From positions 51,812 through 115,811 of the forward strand of contig VXAA01004091.1 of assembly GCA_013399115.1 (NCBI GenBank): DNA of 64,000 nt, in the 5' to 3' direction. Shown here one piece after another: positions 40,857-55,800 of this stretch (position 1 is its first letter; each line of letters opens with the position of its first letter). The notes beneath the pieces are model-generated. The model searched no databases. It had not been told where the DNA came from and saw only the letters and a program-made list of their open reading frames with translations. Source of the stretch: Anseranas semipalmata (lineage: Eukaryota > Chordata > Aves > Anseriformes > Anseranatidae). A program made the position numbers and the translations under genes.

Positions 40857-43800
40857 GTATGCAGTTTCATAAATCTGAGTGTCCATCATACAGAAAGAGC
40901 ATTCCTTCTTTTTTTTTTCCCCTCTACATTTTCATTCAGATAGTTTTAAATTGTGGACTTCAGTGTTTGCTCTGTGTGCAAAAGAAAAAAAAAAAACCTC
41001 TTTGCATCCTGAAACTAATGCAAGCATTTCAAATGTTCTTATGACCTGTAACTTGTACAGGTTATCCACAGACAAGTTCCCTACTGCTGTGTAGCCTGTC
41101 AGCCAACAAACCTTTGTTGTAATGATTGGATATTGAACTTGTAATGAAATTTGAGGATTGCCTCTGAAAAAAGATCCGTGCTGAAAATGCATTTAATCTC
41201 TGACTTTTATTTGGGTTTATGGAGGATAGCTAAATCTTGTAGATAGTGTGTGGTGATGTGAATGAAGGAGAAAAGGCTCTCTGAGTCCTTGCTGAAGGTC
41301 AGGGGAAAAAAAATCTGAGGATTTCTTGAATGTTTCTGCCTACAGTGCAGTCCTGAAAATAGTGTGCATTCCTTCTTGGCATAACAGCAATAACTGTATT
41401 TACAGTAAACAAAGAACAAACTTGAAGTGTAATATAAGCAGTTAAATTCAGGGTGTCAGCAGGCTTTTTAGATGAAGAATAGCTTAAAAAATGATTCTTG
41501 TTTTCACCTAAGGATTAAAAAACAAAAACCTCTTTGAAAGGGGCATGAGAGGAATTGAAGACTTTCAAACTCTTCAAGCAGAGACGGTGAAATCCAGTGA
41601 ACAAGGGAGGGGGCAGGTAGACTGGACATTTTAAGAATTCAGTTTAAGTGAAAGTTTCTTGGTTCACCCTGTATTAATGGGTCACTTCAGATATTCATCT
41701 TCTTGTCTCTTGTGGAACTGGACCCTGTGACTTCTTTCCCACTTCGCACATGTACATGTGAGCACGTATGTGCACACGTGGACGCACACAGACTTGACCT
41801 GATATATGAGTAAGGTTATCCTTTGTTTAGTGACCGTATATTACTGAGTTCTGTTGGTTTTTTTTTCCCCTCAGTGGTACTCAGTAGCCAGCAGTCATCT
41901 TAGACCACTGTATTTGATGATTGGAGTAGAGCCTCAGAAAAAGTGTTTTGGAAATATTTTTATTTTTACCAGATCATAGTGTCTGGTATACATTGCACGT
42001 AGTATTATATTTCAGCATAAGTTAGTGTATCTTAAAACTATTTTATGTCCTTCTTTGTTCAAGTCTGCATGAAGTAGAAAAGAGACTGTTGTCTTTCACA
42101 ATGAAAAATCTGTTATCAAATTACACGTTATTTTTTGTTTGGTTTTAGTATAGAAATAGAAATATTCCTGAAGACTTGGACTGGATTTTTCAGATTTAAG
42201 GCATATAGTGGAGTCTGTTAATAATGGATCAACTGTTCAGTTACTGTGATCAATTTATAACACGTGAGCACAGTCATTCGCCTACTGGCTGCTTCTGCCA
42301 GTAGATGACTGAAAGTAACTTTGTAAGTTTTGTAAATACCTCAATCCACTTTATAGTCAGAAAGTTCTTTGTAATTTTCCTTAAGTTGCCTTAACATCAG
42401 TCATCTACAGTTGGTCAGAAATACCCATTCCAAGAAGTACAATACCCCTTTATCCATGGAGGATGCATCCCTGAAACAGGTGGTGGTTAATGATGCAACA
42501 GATAGCAAAGCAATTTTTCCCATAAGAATTACTGTAACGGATGGGAACATGGGGAGGATGTAAAAAATAGTCTTGCTCTGTATTATAATTTTGTATGTGC
42601 GTAGTGTGGAATATAAAGAGACAGGGTCATCAGGATTGTTGTCCGGCGGAGTTGCCGGCTTTTCAGGTTGGATCACTGTTGAAAAATTTAAGCTGCTTCT
42701 TCTGTGTGAATGAACACACGGTAAATCTTTTATTGTGAACATGTTGGTGATTCTTTCTGACTAGATGTGCTTTCAACTTTGTCATAATCTTCTTCAGATG
42801 AATAATGATGATCAAGTCAATCAAGATGGAAGAGTAGAAAAGCAGGGTAATAGCTGTGCCTCACTTCCAGAGGTGAAGCAGCTGAGGTCTGGAATGGTGT
42901 TCAGCACAAAAAGCCAGCATCTCCTCCACTTGGTTATTCTACTCCTGTCTCTCCATCCTCTCCTAGTTATTTACTTGTATGCATTTTTTATATCCCCTCT
43001 CTGCATTTCTTCCTGCTTTGAAATTTGTACAACTCATCTGCTTCTTGTGTGGGGCTGACGTTGGTTAGTGAAGAAGTGTTTTTAAGGATTGATAGCAGAA
43101 CTCTGAAACAATGGATGGATGAGGACCAGGTAGCGCTGTAGGCTGGTACTTCTGCGCTCTGCAGTCCAAATTTAAGCAAAGAGCTGCTTGGACTCTGTTG
43201 CAGAGTACGAGAAGTTAGGGCTGTTGACAGCCGTCTTTGTTTTCACACTTGTTCAGTAAATGGGAGATGTTAGGTTTTGGTTTTTCTCACCCTGAAGAAA
43301 TACTGTATATGTATCCTAGGAGAGTTCCTAAGTCATGAGTTTTCCTGAGTATAAACATGCTTAAGTCATCTACTTTTTGGTTCTTAGCTGCTGTGCAACT
43401 ATGAATTTGAACCATAGACCTACAAGGAGACCAGGCAGCCAGGATACCAGTTCTGTAGCTTAATGTTGAAGGCTGTAACTTGGAAAAAGATGAAACCGAA
43501 GTTTGAAGCACTGTTCTAAAGGTTCCAAATGGTTTGGGTTCGGTTTTAAATAAGTGATGGTCAATCCAATCTAAGGTGAATATGCATTCTAGGAAGCAGA
43601 GTCAGCATGCCTCACTCCCCATCTCCCATCATCCTCAACTGACTATTAGAAGAGAAACTGATCATCTGGGTGGGTGTCTGTTGTTAGAAATTTCTTTGGC
43701 TGTTTGAGTCAGTGACCAAGATTGGTGATGGTTTCTGTTTAACATAATAAAGTTTCTGCAGAAGTTAAATAGGTAAAAATTTGAACACTTGGAAGATCTG

Positions 43801-46800
43801 CCTCAGAATAAATTGGAAAGTTGAGTCAGAAGTACTGCATGTTAATGGTCATGTGATTTTTAAAATATGGTCAGCTTCAGAAGATTGTCTTCCCTCACTG
43901 TCCAAGTTCCACATTGTATTTCGGTATCCTAGTTATCTCAGTTACTGTAGGGGAAATATTTGTTAATGCAGCAGTTCTGTAGATGGATATTGTATACAGA
44001 TGCCTTACCACTGCTAAATTGTACTCAGTTTGATGGAAAAATACATTTTTATCAGTAAAATCTGCTTATTGTATTTTGAATGTACATATATAATTGTGGC
44101 TTAAGAGTCGCTGCATTTTTCTGGGACTTTCCGAGTACATTTAAAACACAATAAATGTTGTTCATAGTTACCAGGATTTCCTCTTTGGCTTCTAGTATCA
44201 GACAAAAAATCCCATGACTGCTCAGGCTTTTTGACCTTACAAGTACGGCAAAAATTACATCCGGAGCTCAGCTAAACTGTCCATGCCTCGTTTCTTTACA
44301 GGTTTCTTCAAGTCCTTGAGATCAACAACTGAGTTTTCACCAGTGTCTGGCTTTTGGCTCGTCTTTGAAGTCTGTTATTCCCAATTTCATTTTCCACTTG
44401 CCTAATTTCATTTTAATTGCATATTTTTAAAAATCAGATGTGATCTGATTTGTTTTACACAGATATGCTTTATAAGGTATTTTCTATATCATGTCAAGAC
44501 TGTGAAATGACATTCTGGACTGCCCATTTGAAGAGTCATTATTTCAAGTGCTACATGTCAGAAGAGATATCTGTCTCAATAACCTCACTTTATGCAATAA
44601 TAATCTAGTAGTTGGCTTCTCAGTCTGTTTGTTTTACGTTGATGAAACTTTTTTCAGCATGGTAGGGGTTTTTAGTTTTGAATTACTGAATTAGGCTGAA
44701 TTACTTCTGATTTTTCTGCAGTTCTGGCACCACAGGCAGGAAGGTTTTTTTAGAAGGCTTAAATTATTTATTTTTTTTAGAACCTTTTCAGTTGCAAGTC
44801 AAAAATTGTAATTGCTTTAATAAAATGCTTTGTGAATTTGTGTGTGCAAAGCATCCTGGTGAAAACTCTGGATCAGCTTTCTTCTGATATTCCCCCTTTG
44901 AAATGAACTTATGAAGGAAACACAAAGGAACCTCATTCTCCCTTCCCGTGTTCCTGGTTTAAGATAGATTATCATCTTTATAAGTCTACCTGCCTAAGTT
45001 CCAAGGCTCCTATTGCTGATCTGTGGGTGAATCAGTTGTGTCTAGGTTCTTCAAAACTTTTTTCTTTTTTTTCTTTTTTTTTTTAAAAAAAAAAAAAGTA
45101 TGTGTGCACACATTTCTAATAAGCTGTAATATCACCTTTCCAGTTAATTTTTTTTCTGTGAAAATGTTAGGTAATGATATCTAGATAAAAATTCCTGAGA
45201 AATTTTGAAAATACAGAACTTATTATATGTAATGATTAATGTAAGAGTTCTTCCTTTGTATTTTTGTTTGCATTTAAGGCAGCAATCCAGTCGCAGTTAG
45301 ATGGAGTCCGAACAGGTTTAAGTCAACTGCACAATGCACTGAATGATGTAAAGGACATTCAGCAGTCTTTGGTAGATGTCAATAAAGACTGGAGACAGAG
45401 CATCAACACCATCGAAAACCTCAAGGATGTTAAGGATGCTGTAGTGCAACATAGCCAACTGGCAGCTGCTGTGGAAAATCTCAAAAACATCTTTTCAGGT
45501 AATCTTTATATAGTCATCACATGCTGAAAGCTTTTCAAAGTAGTACTAACAGCTGTATGGTTATCAAGTAACGTGGGAAGCTTTAAACCTCGCTGGGAAT
45601 GAGGAATTAAGGAAGCATCACCTGGACATGTTCAGAAGAGTAACTTTTAACTGTTTAATATATATTGAGTCCAAATTGCTCTGTAAGAACTTCCAGTCTA
45701 GCCTATCTCATCATCAAACAAAAGTCACAAAGAAGCTTCTGGCTAGCAATCAGTAGCAGGAGTAACACGTTTAATATTAAAGACTGAACCATGCAAGCAG
45801 CATGTACAGAAAGAAAATTCAGAAAGGTGTGAAATGTTGCCAGTGTGCTGGGTGCCTACAACAAGACTTAGGTAAAAATAGTCCCAAGTGATTTTTAGGA
45901 AACAACTAATTTTGCATGTAAATGCGGAATGTCAAGCAGCAAGATCTCCAGTCAGAAGATTTCCTAGCAATCTTGCTTACACAACGGTTAAGAATCTCAA
46001 GGATTCTCCATTAATGTTACAGGCATATGTATGAGCTACCTGAAGTTCAGTTTCAACCGTGCACAGTCCTTGCTTCAGGATCAGGCAGTACAATCACAGA
46101 AACCGTATCATGCATAAAGAAACTCTACATGGTGGGAGACACTTCTTTATGGCAACGCTGCGCAACTAGCAAAGTTTGTAAAATTAAATAAAGTTAATGT
46201 GGTATAATGGATACTATAAAGAAAAAAGTGGGATTAGCTCTGTCATTCCAGGCAGCCCTTTTTTGGTGCATGTTCCATTCCATCTTGAATCAGGGTGAAT
46301 TCCTTGCAAGAGTTTTTGTGATTGTAAGTCATTTTAAGAATTTTACCCCTATAATAGGGGGTAAATCAATCATACTCCTATGATTTTATAGAAAAAAAAA
46401 AGTCTTTTCTCTCCCTTTTCCCCACTGATAGTAATTTTTCAAAATGCACCTTTAAAGAACAGCTGTTTCCCATTCATACCAGGATGGTTTCTTTAATCTC
46501 TGTAAAAGTGTATCTGACTGCTACACTACAAAACTGGGATACAGTGTGTAATTTGAAGAAAAGGAGTTGTATTTCTACTTACATGTAACATCTAGCAAAG
46601 AACAAATTTTTGTATGTTCCAATACTAATTTATTTTAGGGGGTATTGTTTTATTTTACACTGATGAATGCAGCTGAGACAATAAACCTTTTCTTTTCTGG
46701 TATCCTGAGAGGCTTTGAGTGTGAAGAGTTTTCCTCAAGATTGTTACACAGTATAGTTGATGATGACTTCAGTTTGAGTAAAACAAATGTTTTTTTTTAT

Positions 46801-49800
46801 TATAAACCAAGTATTTTTCACCATAATTAATGATTGTGTGTATGATTGTGTATAACTGTCTAACCAACGTTTTTTTTGGAGGTGGGTGGGGGGAGATTGT
46901 CAGTTTTTATCACTAGCCACCTTTCTTATAGTGACAACTTTTCCTGCAAGGGTTTTCATTTTTTTTTTTTTTTTTGCCACAGAATCCTAATCCTCTTCTG
47001 TATTATTCCTTAAATACTGAATATAGTAATAAAAATCTTATAAATAATTTAGCAGTTTAGGTAATTATCCCTATTCTTCCTTCATGCCTTAGGCAGGCAA
47101 AAACTATCCTTCAGGAAGTACGTAAAAGTCAGTATTGATTGTGTATATGCAGCCTCAGGTTCAACAGGGTAAGTGACTTTTAGGCAAGTTAAAAGCCTTT
47201 CTCATAAGGTATAAGAAAGCTAGTACTGCAAGTTGTTTCATGGTAGACTTTCATGGATTTTTCTTTTTTAAGGGGAGAGAGGGAGAGAAAAAATTATGTT
47301 CTGTTGGCACTGATTTTTTTTTTTGTTTAGCCACTGTTCAAAATGAAGTATTGTAGATAATAATGTATAAAGATATATAGCGTTTGCTAGCAGTTTCTGA
47401 ATACTTCAATATCATTTCCTTTAAATTATTCTAAAAGAATTGGTACAGCTGTTTTTCAGTTTGTTTCCTAGTGCTCTTACTGTCATGTGTTTATTTTTTT
47501 AATATTTTGATTATGTTATACTCTTTTTTCCTTTTTTGCCTTTGTTTCAGTTCCAGAGATAGTAAGGGAGACCCAAGATCTGATTGAGCGAGGGGAGCTT
47601 CTGCAAGCTCATCGAAAACTGATGGATTTAGAGTGTTCTCGTGACAACCTGATGTATGAGCAGTATCGCATGGACAGCAAAAACACGCATGACATGAACC
47701 TCATCCATACATACTTTGGGGATATGCAGAAACTTTCTGAGGAGTTGGCCAAGCAACTTTGGATGGTAGTTCAGAGATCTCTAGTTACAGTCCGTCGAGA
47801 TCCAACCTTGCTTGTTTCTGTTGTTAGGATAATTGAAAGGGAGGAGAAAATTGACAGGCGCATGTTAGACCGGAAAAAACAAACTGGGTTTATTCCTCCT
47901 GGCAGACCAAAGAAGTGGAAAGAAAAAATGTTCAACATTTTGGAAAGAACTGTGAGCACGCGAATTGAAGGCACGCAAGCAGATACTCGAGAATCTGACA
48001 AAATGTGGCTTGTACGCCATCTAGAAATCATACGTAAATATGTCCTCGATGACCTGCTAGTGGCTAAAACCCTACTGGATCAATGTTTTCCCCCACATTA
48101 TGACATTTTCAAAAAATTGCTATGCATGTATCATCAGGCTTTGTCCACCCGCATGCAAGAGCTTGCTGCAGAGGATCTGGAAGCAAATGAGATTGTTAGC
48201 CTTCTAACTTGGGTATTAAATACTTACAAAAGGTAAGGTCCCGTTTATCTTTCCTGTTAGCAGAAGTTGAGTGTAAGCATACGAAACACAGTCTGTGCTA
48301 CTAATTGCATGTCTATTAACAGAAGAAAAAGATAAAGAAGATAAGATAAAACCATTTAAAAAAAATAGAGGAGGAATAATAGTAAAGACCTTGATGTGTT
48401 ATTTGTTAATGCCTTTTGCTTTCTGGAAATTACTCCTTAAAACTTCTTTGGATTTTCTAATATGTGGTTTTGGGTTGCTTCATAAGCTTGAGGTTTTAAT
48501 GCAGTTACAGACCTGCTTGAAGCTAGTGTCAGCCTAAAAAAAATGTTTGTGTGCCAATTTGGTGAAGTATTGGGAAGAACAGAGGAGACTAAGAGCTCAC
48601 GAATGTGAAGCAAACTGTTGCTGGCCACAGCCCCAGTAAATTAGTGTGGTTATTAACTTTCTATTGTTCTCCTTTACAGAGGTTGGGACTGTTTAAAGTG
48701 TTGCATCATGACTGTTAAATGGAAATAATGCAGTAACTTCCTTTAGGTTTTACCTCAGAACCACGTGGCGATTTGTTTACTTAGGAGAATTTCTGCCTAC
48801 AGGTTGTCTCCAGTGATACTGTTAAACTCCTATTTTCTTTTGAGTGCTGTGATTTGTTGGGATAACTTCAGTGTTTGGTCCGTTTTATCATTCTTCAGGT
48901 AGAAACAGCTCATATGGCAACGGTGTAATTTTTGCTGCCACATAGTTACTAGGGCAACTGATTTATTTGGGGAAAAAGTAACGCTAGCTTTTCAGTGCTC
49001 TATGACTAATCCTGTTCTGAATAGCTGACGTTGACCCAGAGTCTGTGCTGCGTACATCTTTGCTGTCTGCAATTGTTCAATCTCGTTATTTCAACAGATG
49101 GAACACTTGGCAGGTTTACAGTGTATCACCATATAGCAACTAAGCTGGAGATGATGCTCTTCCTTAGAATTTTTATAACCAGCTTTAAGGTGTTTTGTGT
49201 TTAGAACTCTGTGCTTTGCTCTACACTGTGACGTTCTCCTGCTTTTCTTCCCTCAGGGAACATGCGGGAGCACCCCCTAATGCATGCTTATATACGTGTG
49301 CAGGGTATGTGAGATGCAGCTATTGATAAGGATACAGCTACTGATAAGATAAAGGAGCTGAGTCCACTGGCTTTTTCTTCATTGTTAATGGAAGGTCAGA
49401 GGAATATCTCAACAATGAATGAAAACCAGAAATATGGGACTCCCTCTACCTCTGGGGGCATGGTCTGAGCAGAAATCTTGCTCCCAGGTTCTTCATTTAT
49501 GGCCTGGGCTGACAATTTTTGTTCTTAGAGCTACCCTTCTGCCCTTTCCTCAGGAAATAGAGCAAATAACTTTGAATTATCTGAGTCAATAGCAAAAATC
49601 TCTTACTCCATGCCTTCTGAAGTAGGAAGGACAAAGAGATACAGTTATTTACCAGGTAAATAAATCAAAAAGGGATCATTCCTGCAAAAGCAAGTTATGT
49701 GACCCATAGTACCTGATGCCAGGATCTGGAAAAGGAAGTGAAATAGAGGAGTAGGTATGGTACAAGGAATCTGAGAATGCCTTTCTTATCTGCATGCCCA

Positions 49801-52800
49801 TGTAACAAGTGTGATAGAAACCAGAGGAAATAACCTCAGGAGAAATGTAAGGCTTTGAGTTTCTCTCTTTTCTAATAGAGAGGCCCAAGATGGCAGCATA
49901 GTAATTGTGTTCTTTTAGATTACAATAGGTTGTTATAAAAATGATGATAATTAGCTCTTTTTTATGCCTATAGGGAGTGGTGGAATCAGCTCAGGTGTGT
50001 GAGTGGGAAAGGTAAAGTTCTCAAGTGGGAGAGTTGCAGAGCTATTTTTATTGAATACTAATCAAGCGTTGACAAAACTGCTGAGAAGAGAGTTCACCAC
50101 CATTGCTACAGACAGCATCAACAATCTTCACACTAAAGAATAGAAGGAATGGTGCTTCTGGATATATCTGGATGATGATGTACCTGGGCTAAGTACCTTT
50201 TTTACAAGATAAAGCAGGATTGGTGGCAGGCCTGGCATGAAAGGCAGAACAGAAGTGTTCTCAAATGTTAGTTTCCTGATAATAGAATTCTGGTTGAAAT
50301 TTCAACTTAATTATAAGCTTCTTGTTGATGGGAAATAACTTTCCTACAGTTAGAAGCCTCCTGACACTTCTGAGAGGGTTGTCTATCACTTCATCACCCC
50401 CAGGTGTTTGGGTTATGACAAACAGGAAAGGACTTTTGTATAGCAAGAATTTTGGTCTTTGGGGGCTGGAGGTAGGAGTCTGTGGTCTTTATTTTGGGGC
50501 TTCGGTTGATATGCTTTGAGAAAAGCTTAATGTGTCTGTGGCCTTGTGAAGCGGTGGCATAATGAGGTTAGAAATACTTTCTGCTATGGCATAGTGCCAT
50601 AACCAGCTTCTCACTTTTCCCTTGAATGACTCTAGAGCAGGTCCTGCTATTACTTGTATTGTTTATGTAAAGAGCAACGGAACAGAATTCAGCTTTCTGA
50701 ATAACTTGAACCCCTTAATGTCTTCAGTCTCTCTTCCTGCAGTCTCAGGATGACACTACAAATGTAAAATGTTCAGTTGCACTAGCTTTTATGGTTTCAA
50801 AGACAAGGGGTTTTGTTTTGTTTTGTTTTTTTGTTTTTTAGTAGTTAGCTGTAGTATGTTTCTAGGACTTCAGTGTTTTTCATGATGTGGAAGAACTGCT
50901 GTGCTGACTCGCTGCGTATCCCCAGAGAACAATTTGAATTTGCAGAAATTTGCAAACTAAACACTTTGTAGGGGGGAAAAAAACTTTTTTTATGACTGCT
51001 TCTTTATAGTTGCCACTGCAAGTGTAAAATTTGTGGCTCCCTCCTGAAAAGCACACAAGAAATGGAATGCGAAAACTTGTATTATTATGATTGAATATAT
51101 TTGCATCAATTGTTGATAAAACACTCTGAGGAGTGTGGTTTTGCTTTATTGTTTTTGTTTGTTTGTTTTAGTTCAAAATCTTAAGGGTTCTTGCTATTTT
51201 ATGCTTTGGTGTGACTTTGATTTTAGTTATGCAAGCAACTCATTATATAATAATATCTAGATGAAAAATATCACTGTAAAGTATTAATTTTATATAATCC
51301 ATGTCGAAATATTCCTGAGGGTTGCTCTAGTTTCTTTCTAATCCTATAAAATCAAGAATTCTCCTTTGCAAGCAAGTATGGCCATTAGTGCTGTTAGAAT
51401 ATTGTACCGATGATGTGCACTTTTGGTTTATCATGTAAGATATTTCCTTCTCTTATGTTAAGTATATTCTCTACCAATGCAAGAAGCATTGGTAGATTTT
51501 ATTTGAATATATTTTAGCTTTGATATGGATGTAAGTAGCACACCAGAAGGTCTTTTGAGAAACTTTGCTCAGAGTTTTTCATCCTTTTAACTGGTCTTTC
51601 CCATTCCAAAATTGAGAATGTGTAAGTTGTCTGTCATCACCTGTGAAATTTAAGACATCCACTATTAAGAGCCCACAGATTGAACAAGTTGGCTTTTATT
51701 CAGTCTGAAGCAATCACTTTTCCTATATACAAGTAAGTTAGAAATACATGAAGGGGTTGAATAGTTAAATTTTCTATAACATTTTTTTCTTTAAGCTGGG
51801 CTAAAGCTTTTTTATATCCCATTCTTTCTTTTGTATAGTTTTATTTACTTTCCTTGTAAATGGACTTATTGGCACTATTAAGAACTTATTTGGAATGTAT
51901 AGATACTGTAAAATTGCCCCTTACAGTGATCATACCAAAAAGCAGCATATTTTTTTTTAACTTCATCTCATTTTTCTTTACTAATCTGTAATGTTGTGGT
52001 GGTTTTTTTGGTGTTGTTTTGTTTTTAATCTCAGTACAGAGATGATGGGAAATTCAGAACTATCTCCTGAAGTGGATGTAAATTCTCTGAATCTTCTGAT
52101 TTCACAAGATGTGGTGGATCAACTTCTCAGCAAGTACATGTCAACACTTACTGTAAGTAATAATAATTCAAAGATACCTTCATATGAACATGTAGCTACA
52201 CTCGTGCCTCGGTGCTTACAGTGCTGTACTTTCATCAGAGGAAACTATTGTGGCAAATGTAAACTTGATATCATTACTTTTATAAATCTTCATATACTAC
52301 ATACTGGTTTGTTTATAGTCAGATGTTTTTATGGGTGTACATCATGAAATTTCAAAGAATAATTATTGCTTCACAGTCCATATTAACCATATGTTATTAG
52401 AAAGGAAGGAATTCCAGTGTTTATACTTGGACACGAATTCACAGTGCTAGTAGTTAAGGTATTACTAGACTTAGAAGCTGCTGAATGCTGCTTGGTCCCT
52501 GTAGTAACTAAGCCAACATTTGATAGCGATGTGATCTTTCCAGCATAATCATGATGTTCATGGGGTATGTTTGCCAGCCTTTTTCCTTTCATGCCTGTCA
52601 ACAGCATAAGCACAGTTTCCTTTTGTGGATGCCATTTAAAATGCATCTTAAATATACAGACACAGCATCTTGCTTGGGACAGGTGATACTGCATGTTGCT
52701 TAACTAACAAGTCACTGGAAGTTGGTCAACTACACGGCAAAGGAATCAGTATGTGATTGTCAGGCTTTTAAATGTATTTTTCTTTAGCGATTCAGTGTTG

Positions 52801-55800
52801 ATTGCCTCTGAGACTTGGTATTGGGGTAGGTGGAAAATTGGACTGGCTCTTCTTGTATTGTTCGATGGAATTCCTCCTCAGTCTAGGAGCTCTGCCAAAC
52901 AGAGAAGGAAGTTTTTAGCTGCTTTAATGTGTTAGCTAGCAACGGCAACCAGTTGGACTTCATACCCATCACACTTCGTTACCTGCCACTGTGCTGCTCT
53001 TCACTGTGGCTGCTATTCCAAATATTGTAGTGTTTTATTTTGTTTTTATTGTTGTACTAGATTAAAGGATCTGTTTTTTCTTGGCTGCTTTATTTAATGT
53101 AGTCTAACATCATCGGCTGGCTACGAAAAGCACTGGAGACAGATAAAAAAGACTGGGTAAAAGAAACTGAACCAGAAGCAGATCAAGATGGGTACTATCA
53201 GACTACACTCCCAGCTATTGTTTTTCAGGTATAAGAGAACTTCGTTATTGTAGAAAAAAACCAGAAGCAGAACATGGATTGGGGTGGAGGTGGGGAGCAG
53301 AAAGCCAAACTGTTTGGAATGCCATTGTTTTTAAGTCTATTGAAGTACAGTTTTTTTTTTCCTGTACAGTTGTTAGGTGGAGGGTTTTTTCTCTTGAGGT
53401 ATTTAGTTGTCTTTTTCATTTCAGTACTTACAGAGTTAGGTTTTGTTTGGTTGTTTTTTTTAATTTGGATTAGGAACACATTTTGCCCAGCCTATTTAGC
53501 TGATATTATTATTTGGTTAACTGCTTTTACTTAGGTCCCTTCATGTAAATTTGTAATAGAAATCTACCATATAAGATATTTCTAAGTTATTAGAATATCA
53601 CTTGTTGGCGTTGAGATAGTTAGGTATGTATTTGTTCCTATAAAGTATTCATTAGTGGTACAAACACCTTAATACTGGAAGGCTAAGTTCTGTTAAAGAT
53701 CAAAAAATGCTGCTGTTTAAACACTACATAAGTTAACATTAATGCTTGTCCAAATTGTTAGTGATCTTCAAAACAGAAAAGATAACACTATTTCTAAGAT
53801 CTTCAAACAGACAAAATACTTGCACAAAACAAAACTGCACCACTCTGGTGGTAGAAATGGGAAGTTTTTAAAGTGATCTTTATCAACCAGAAAAATATCA
53901 GCTTATTATGCTCATTTTCATATTTTTTCTTTACAAGTATTACATTAGTTACTTTCAGTGAAAGAAAGATGAGCTCTGCTTGCATTTGTTTCCCACTTAA
54001 TGTTTCCTGTCCTTATACCTGGATTTTTGCCATATTCTTTCACGTTTGTATTAGCACCAAAGTTGACTTCATGTAATCTTTTTCAGGAAGTGTGTGATGT
54101 CAAAGAAACTGGTGGCTGATCAGCTCTGGTGTTACATACCAGTGCTGTCAAAGGGTGCAGTGTTGAGATTCATGTAATAGTGAATCTTTCAAAATCATCT
54201 CAAGGCCAGGCTGGATGGGGCTTTGAGTAACCCAGTGTAGTGGGAGGTGTCCCTGTCTATGGCAGGGGGGTTGGAACTGGGTGATTTTTAAGGTCCCTTC
54301 CAACCCAAACCATTCTGTGATTCTGTGATCTCTGCAAAAAGACAACTCATGTTTCCACTTGGCTCTGTACCCTGCCTTGCCAGTCATTTTCTCTCAAATG
54401 CAGTTCCCTGCAGGTCACCTAGATCTTGTGCCTTGTTGTTTCTAAAGCTTAGGGGTCTCTTCTACTTGACTGATGCAGATTTACCCCTTTAATATATAGG
54501 GGAAAGTAATGGAATTGTAGTTACAAGGTTATTTATTACTAGCTGCAGGAGCTGACCCAAGAACTCTGATCCAGTGTAAAACCAAATTCATACTGAACTA
54601 GAAATATTAAGCATATCCTTTTTTTTTCTGAAGAAAGAATGCAGCTGTTTTCAGTATCAGAACAAAACTATAGCATACGTTAATGTTTGTCAAGATTTTA
54701 TTAATTACATTTATGGAAGTACTGATTTTGTTTTAGTCAGCAGTAGTTGTCTGGGCTTGTTTTTGTTTGTTTGTTTTTTAAAAAAAAGCATATGTAGAGT
54801 TGGTGCTAGTGACTGTTCTGTCTTTTATTTACCACCGAGATAGGCCTGTCTTTACAGCTAAACTTTTTTTTTTGATGTAGATGTTTGAGCAGAATCTTCA
54901 GGTCGCTGCGCAAATAAGTGAAGATTTGAAAACAAAGGTACTCATTCTGTGTCTTCAACAAATGAATTCATTTCTAACCAGGTAAAATGATTTTTAAAAT
55001 AAAAATACTTTATCCTGCCTCTGTTTCTCTTTGCTCTTTGGTTTTCCTATGGATGTTTCTTCATTTCTTTGTCTCTCTACACGCCAGCCAAGCTCTTCTT
55101 CCCTTGTTTTTTTTTTTTTGCATTCTTCCTCCCTTCCCCAAGGAAGTTATTTTGTGCTGGTGACTGACACTTTCCATTCCTCTTTGCAAATGGCTCTAGT
55201 TTTTAGAGGCACTTCCTCTTTCTTTTATATTTCCAATTGGTGATCCTTTCTCATAAGGGAGAGAGAAAACTCTTCCTTGGTTGTATTCCACACAGAACAG
55301 AGAGACCAAACATCACATGAGCAACAAGCGCTTTATGAAATACTTCTAAATATCTGTCAGGCTCTTACGGAGCATTTGGTCCTACAGTGTGTACTTAGTT
55401 ATTATAGATTTCTGTCTGTTTAATGACATTCCTTGTATCTGTTACAGGTACAAAGATGAAGCACAGGTATATAAAGAAGAACATCTTAAAAATCGTCAGT
55501 ATCCTCAATGCTATGTTCAATACATGATTGCGGTTATCAACAACTGTCAAACTTTTAAGTAAGTCTGCATTTTCTCGCTGTATTGCAGAAAAATAAATAT
55601 TGATATTTAATTTGTAATACTATATGTTCCCAGGACTTTCTCTTATTTTATATACCAAAAGGGTTTCAGTTAAGATAGTTTGGCTGACTAAACAAAGACA
55701 ATAGGTTTAAATATATTTAACGTTTTAGGAAGCAGATATTGTGCTTATTTTTTGTAGGCAAGCCAAACTGTTACCCCTCACCTGTGAAAATTCACTCAAC

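Noticed and set aside
47771..48031. Minus-strand frame over EXOC3 exon 3
   Set aside because: Shadow of the strongly conserved EXOC3 coding exon.
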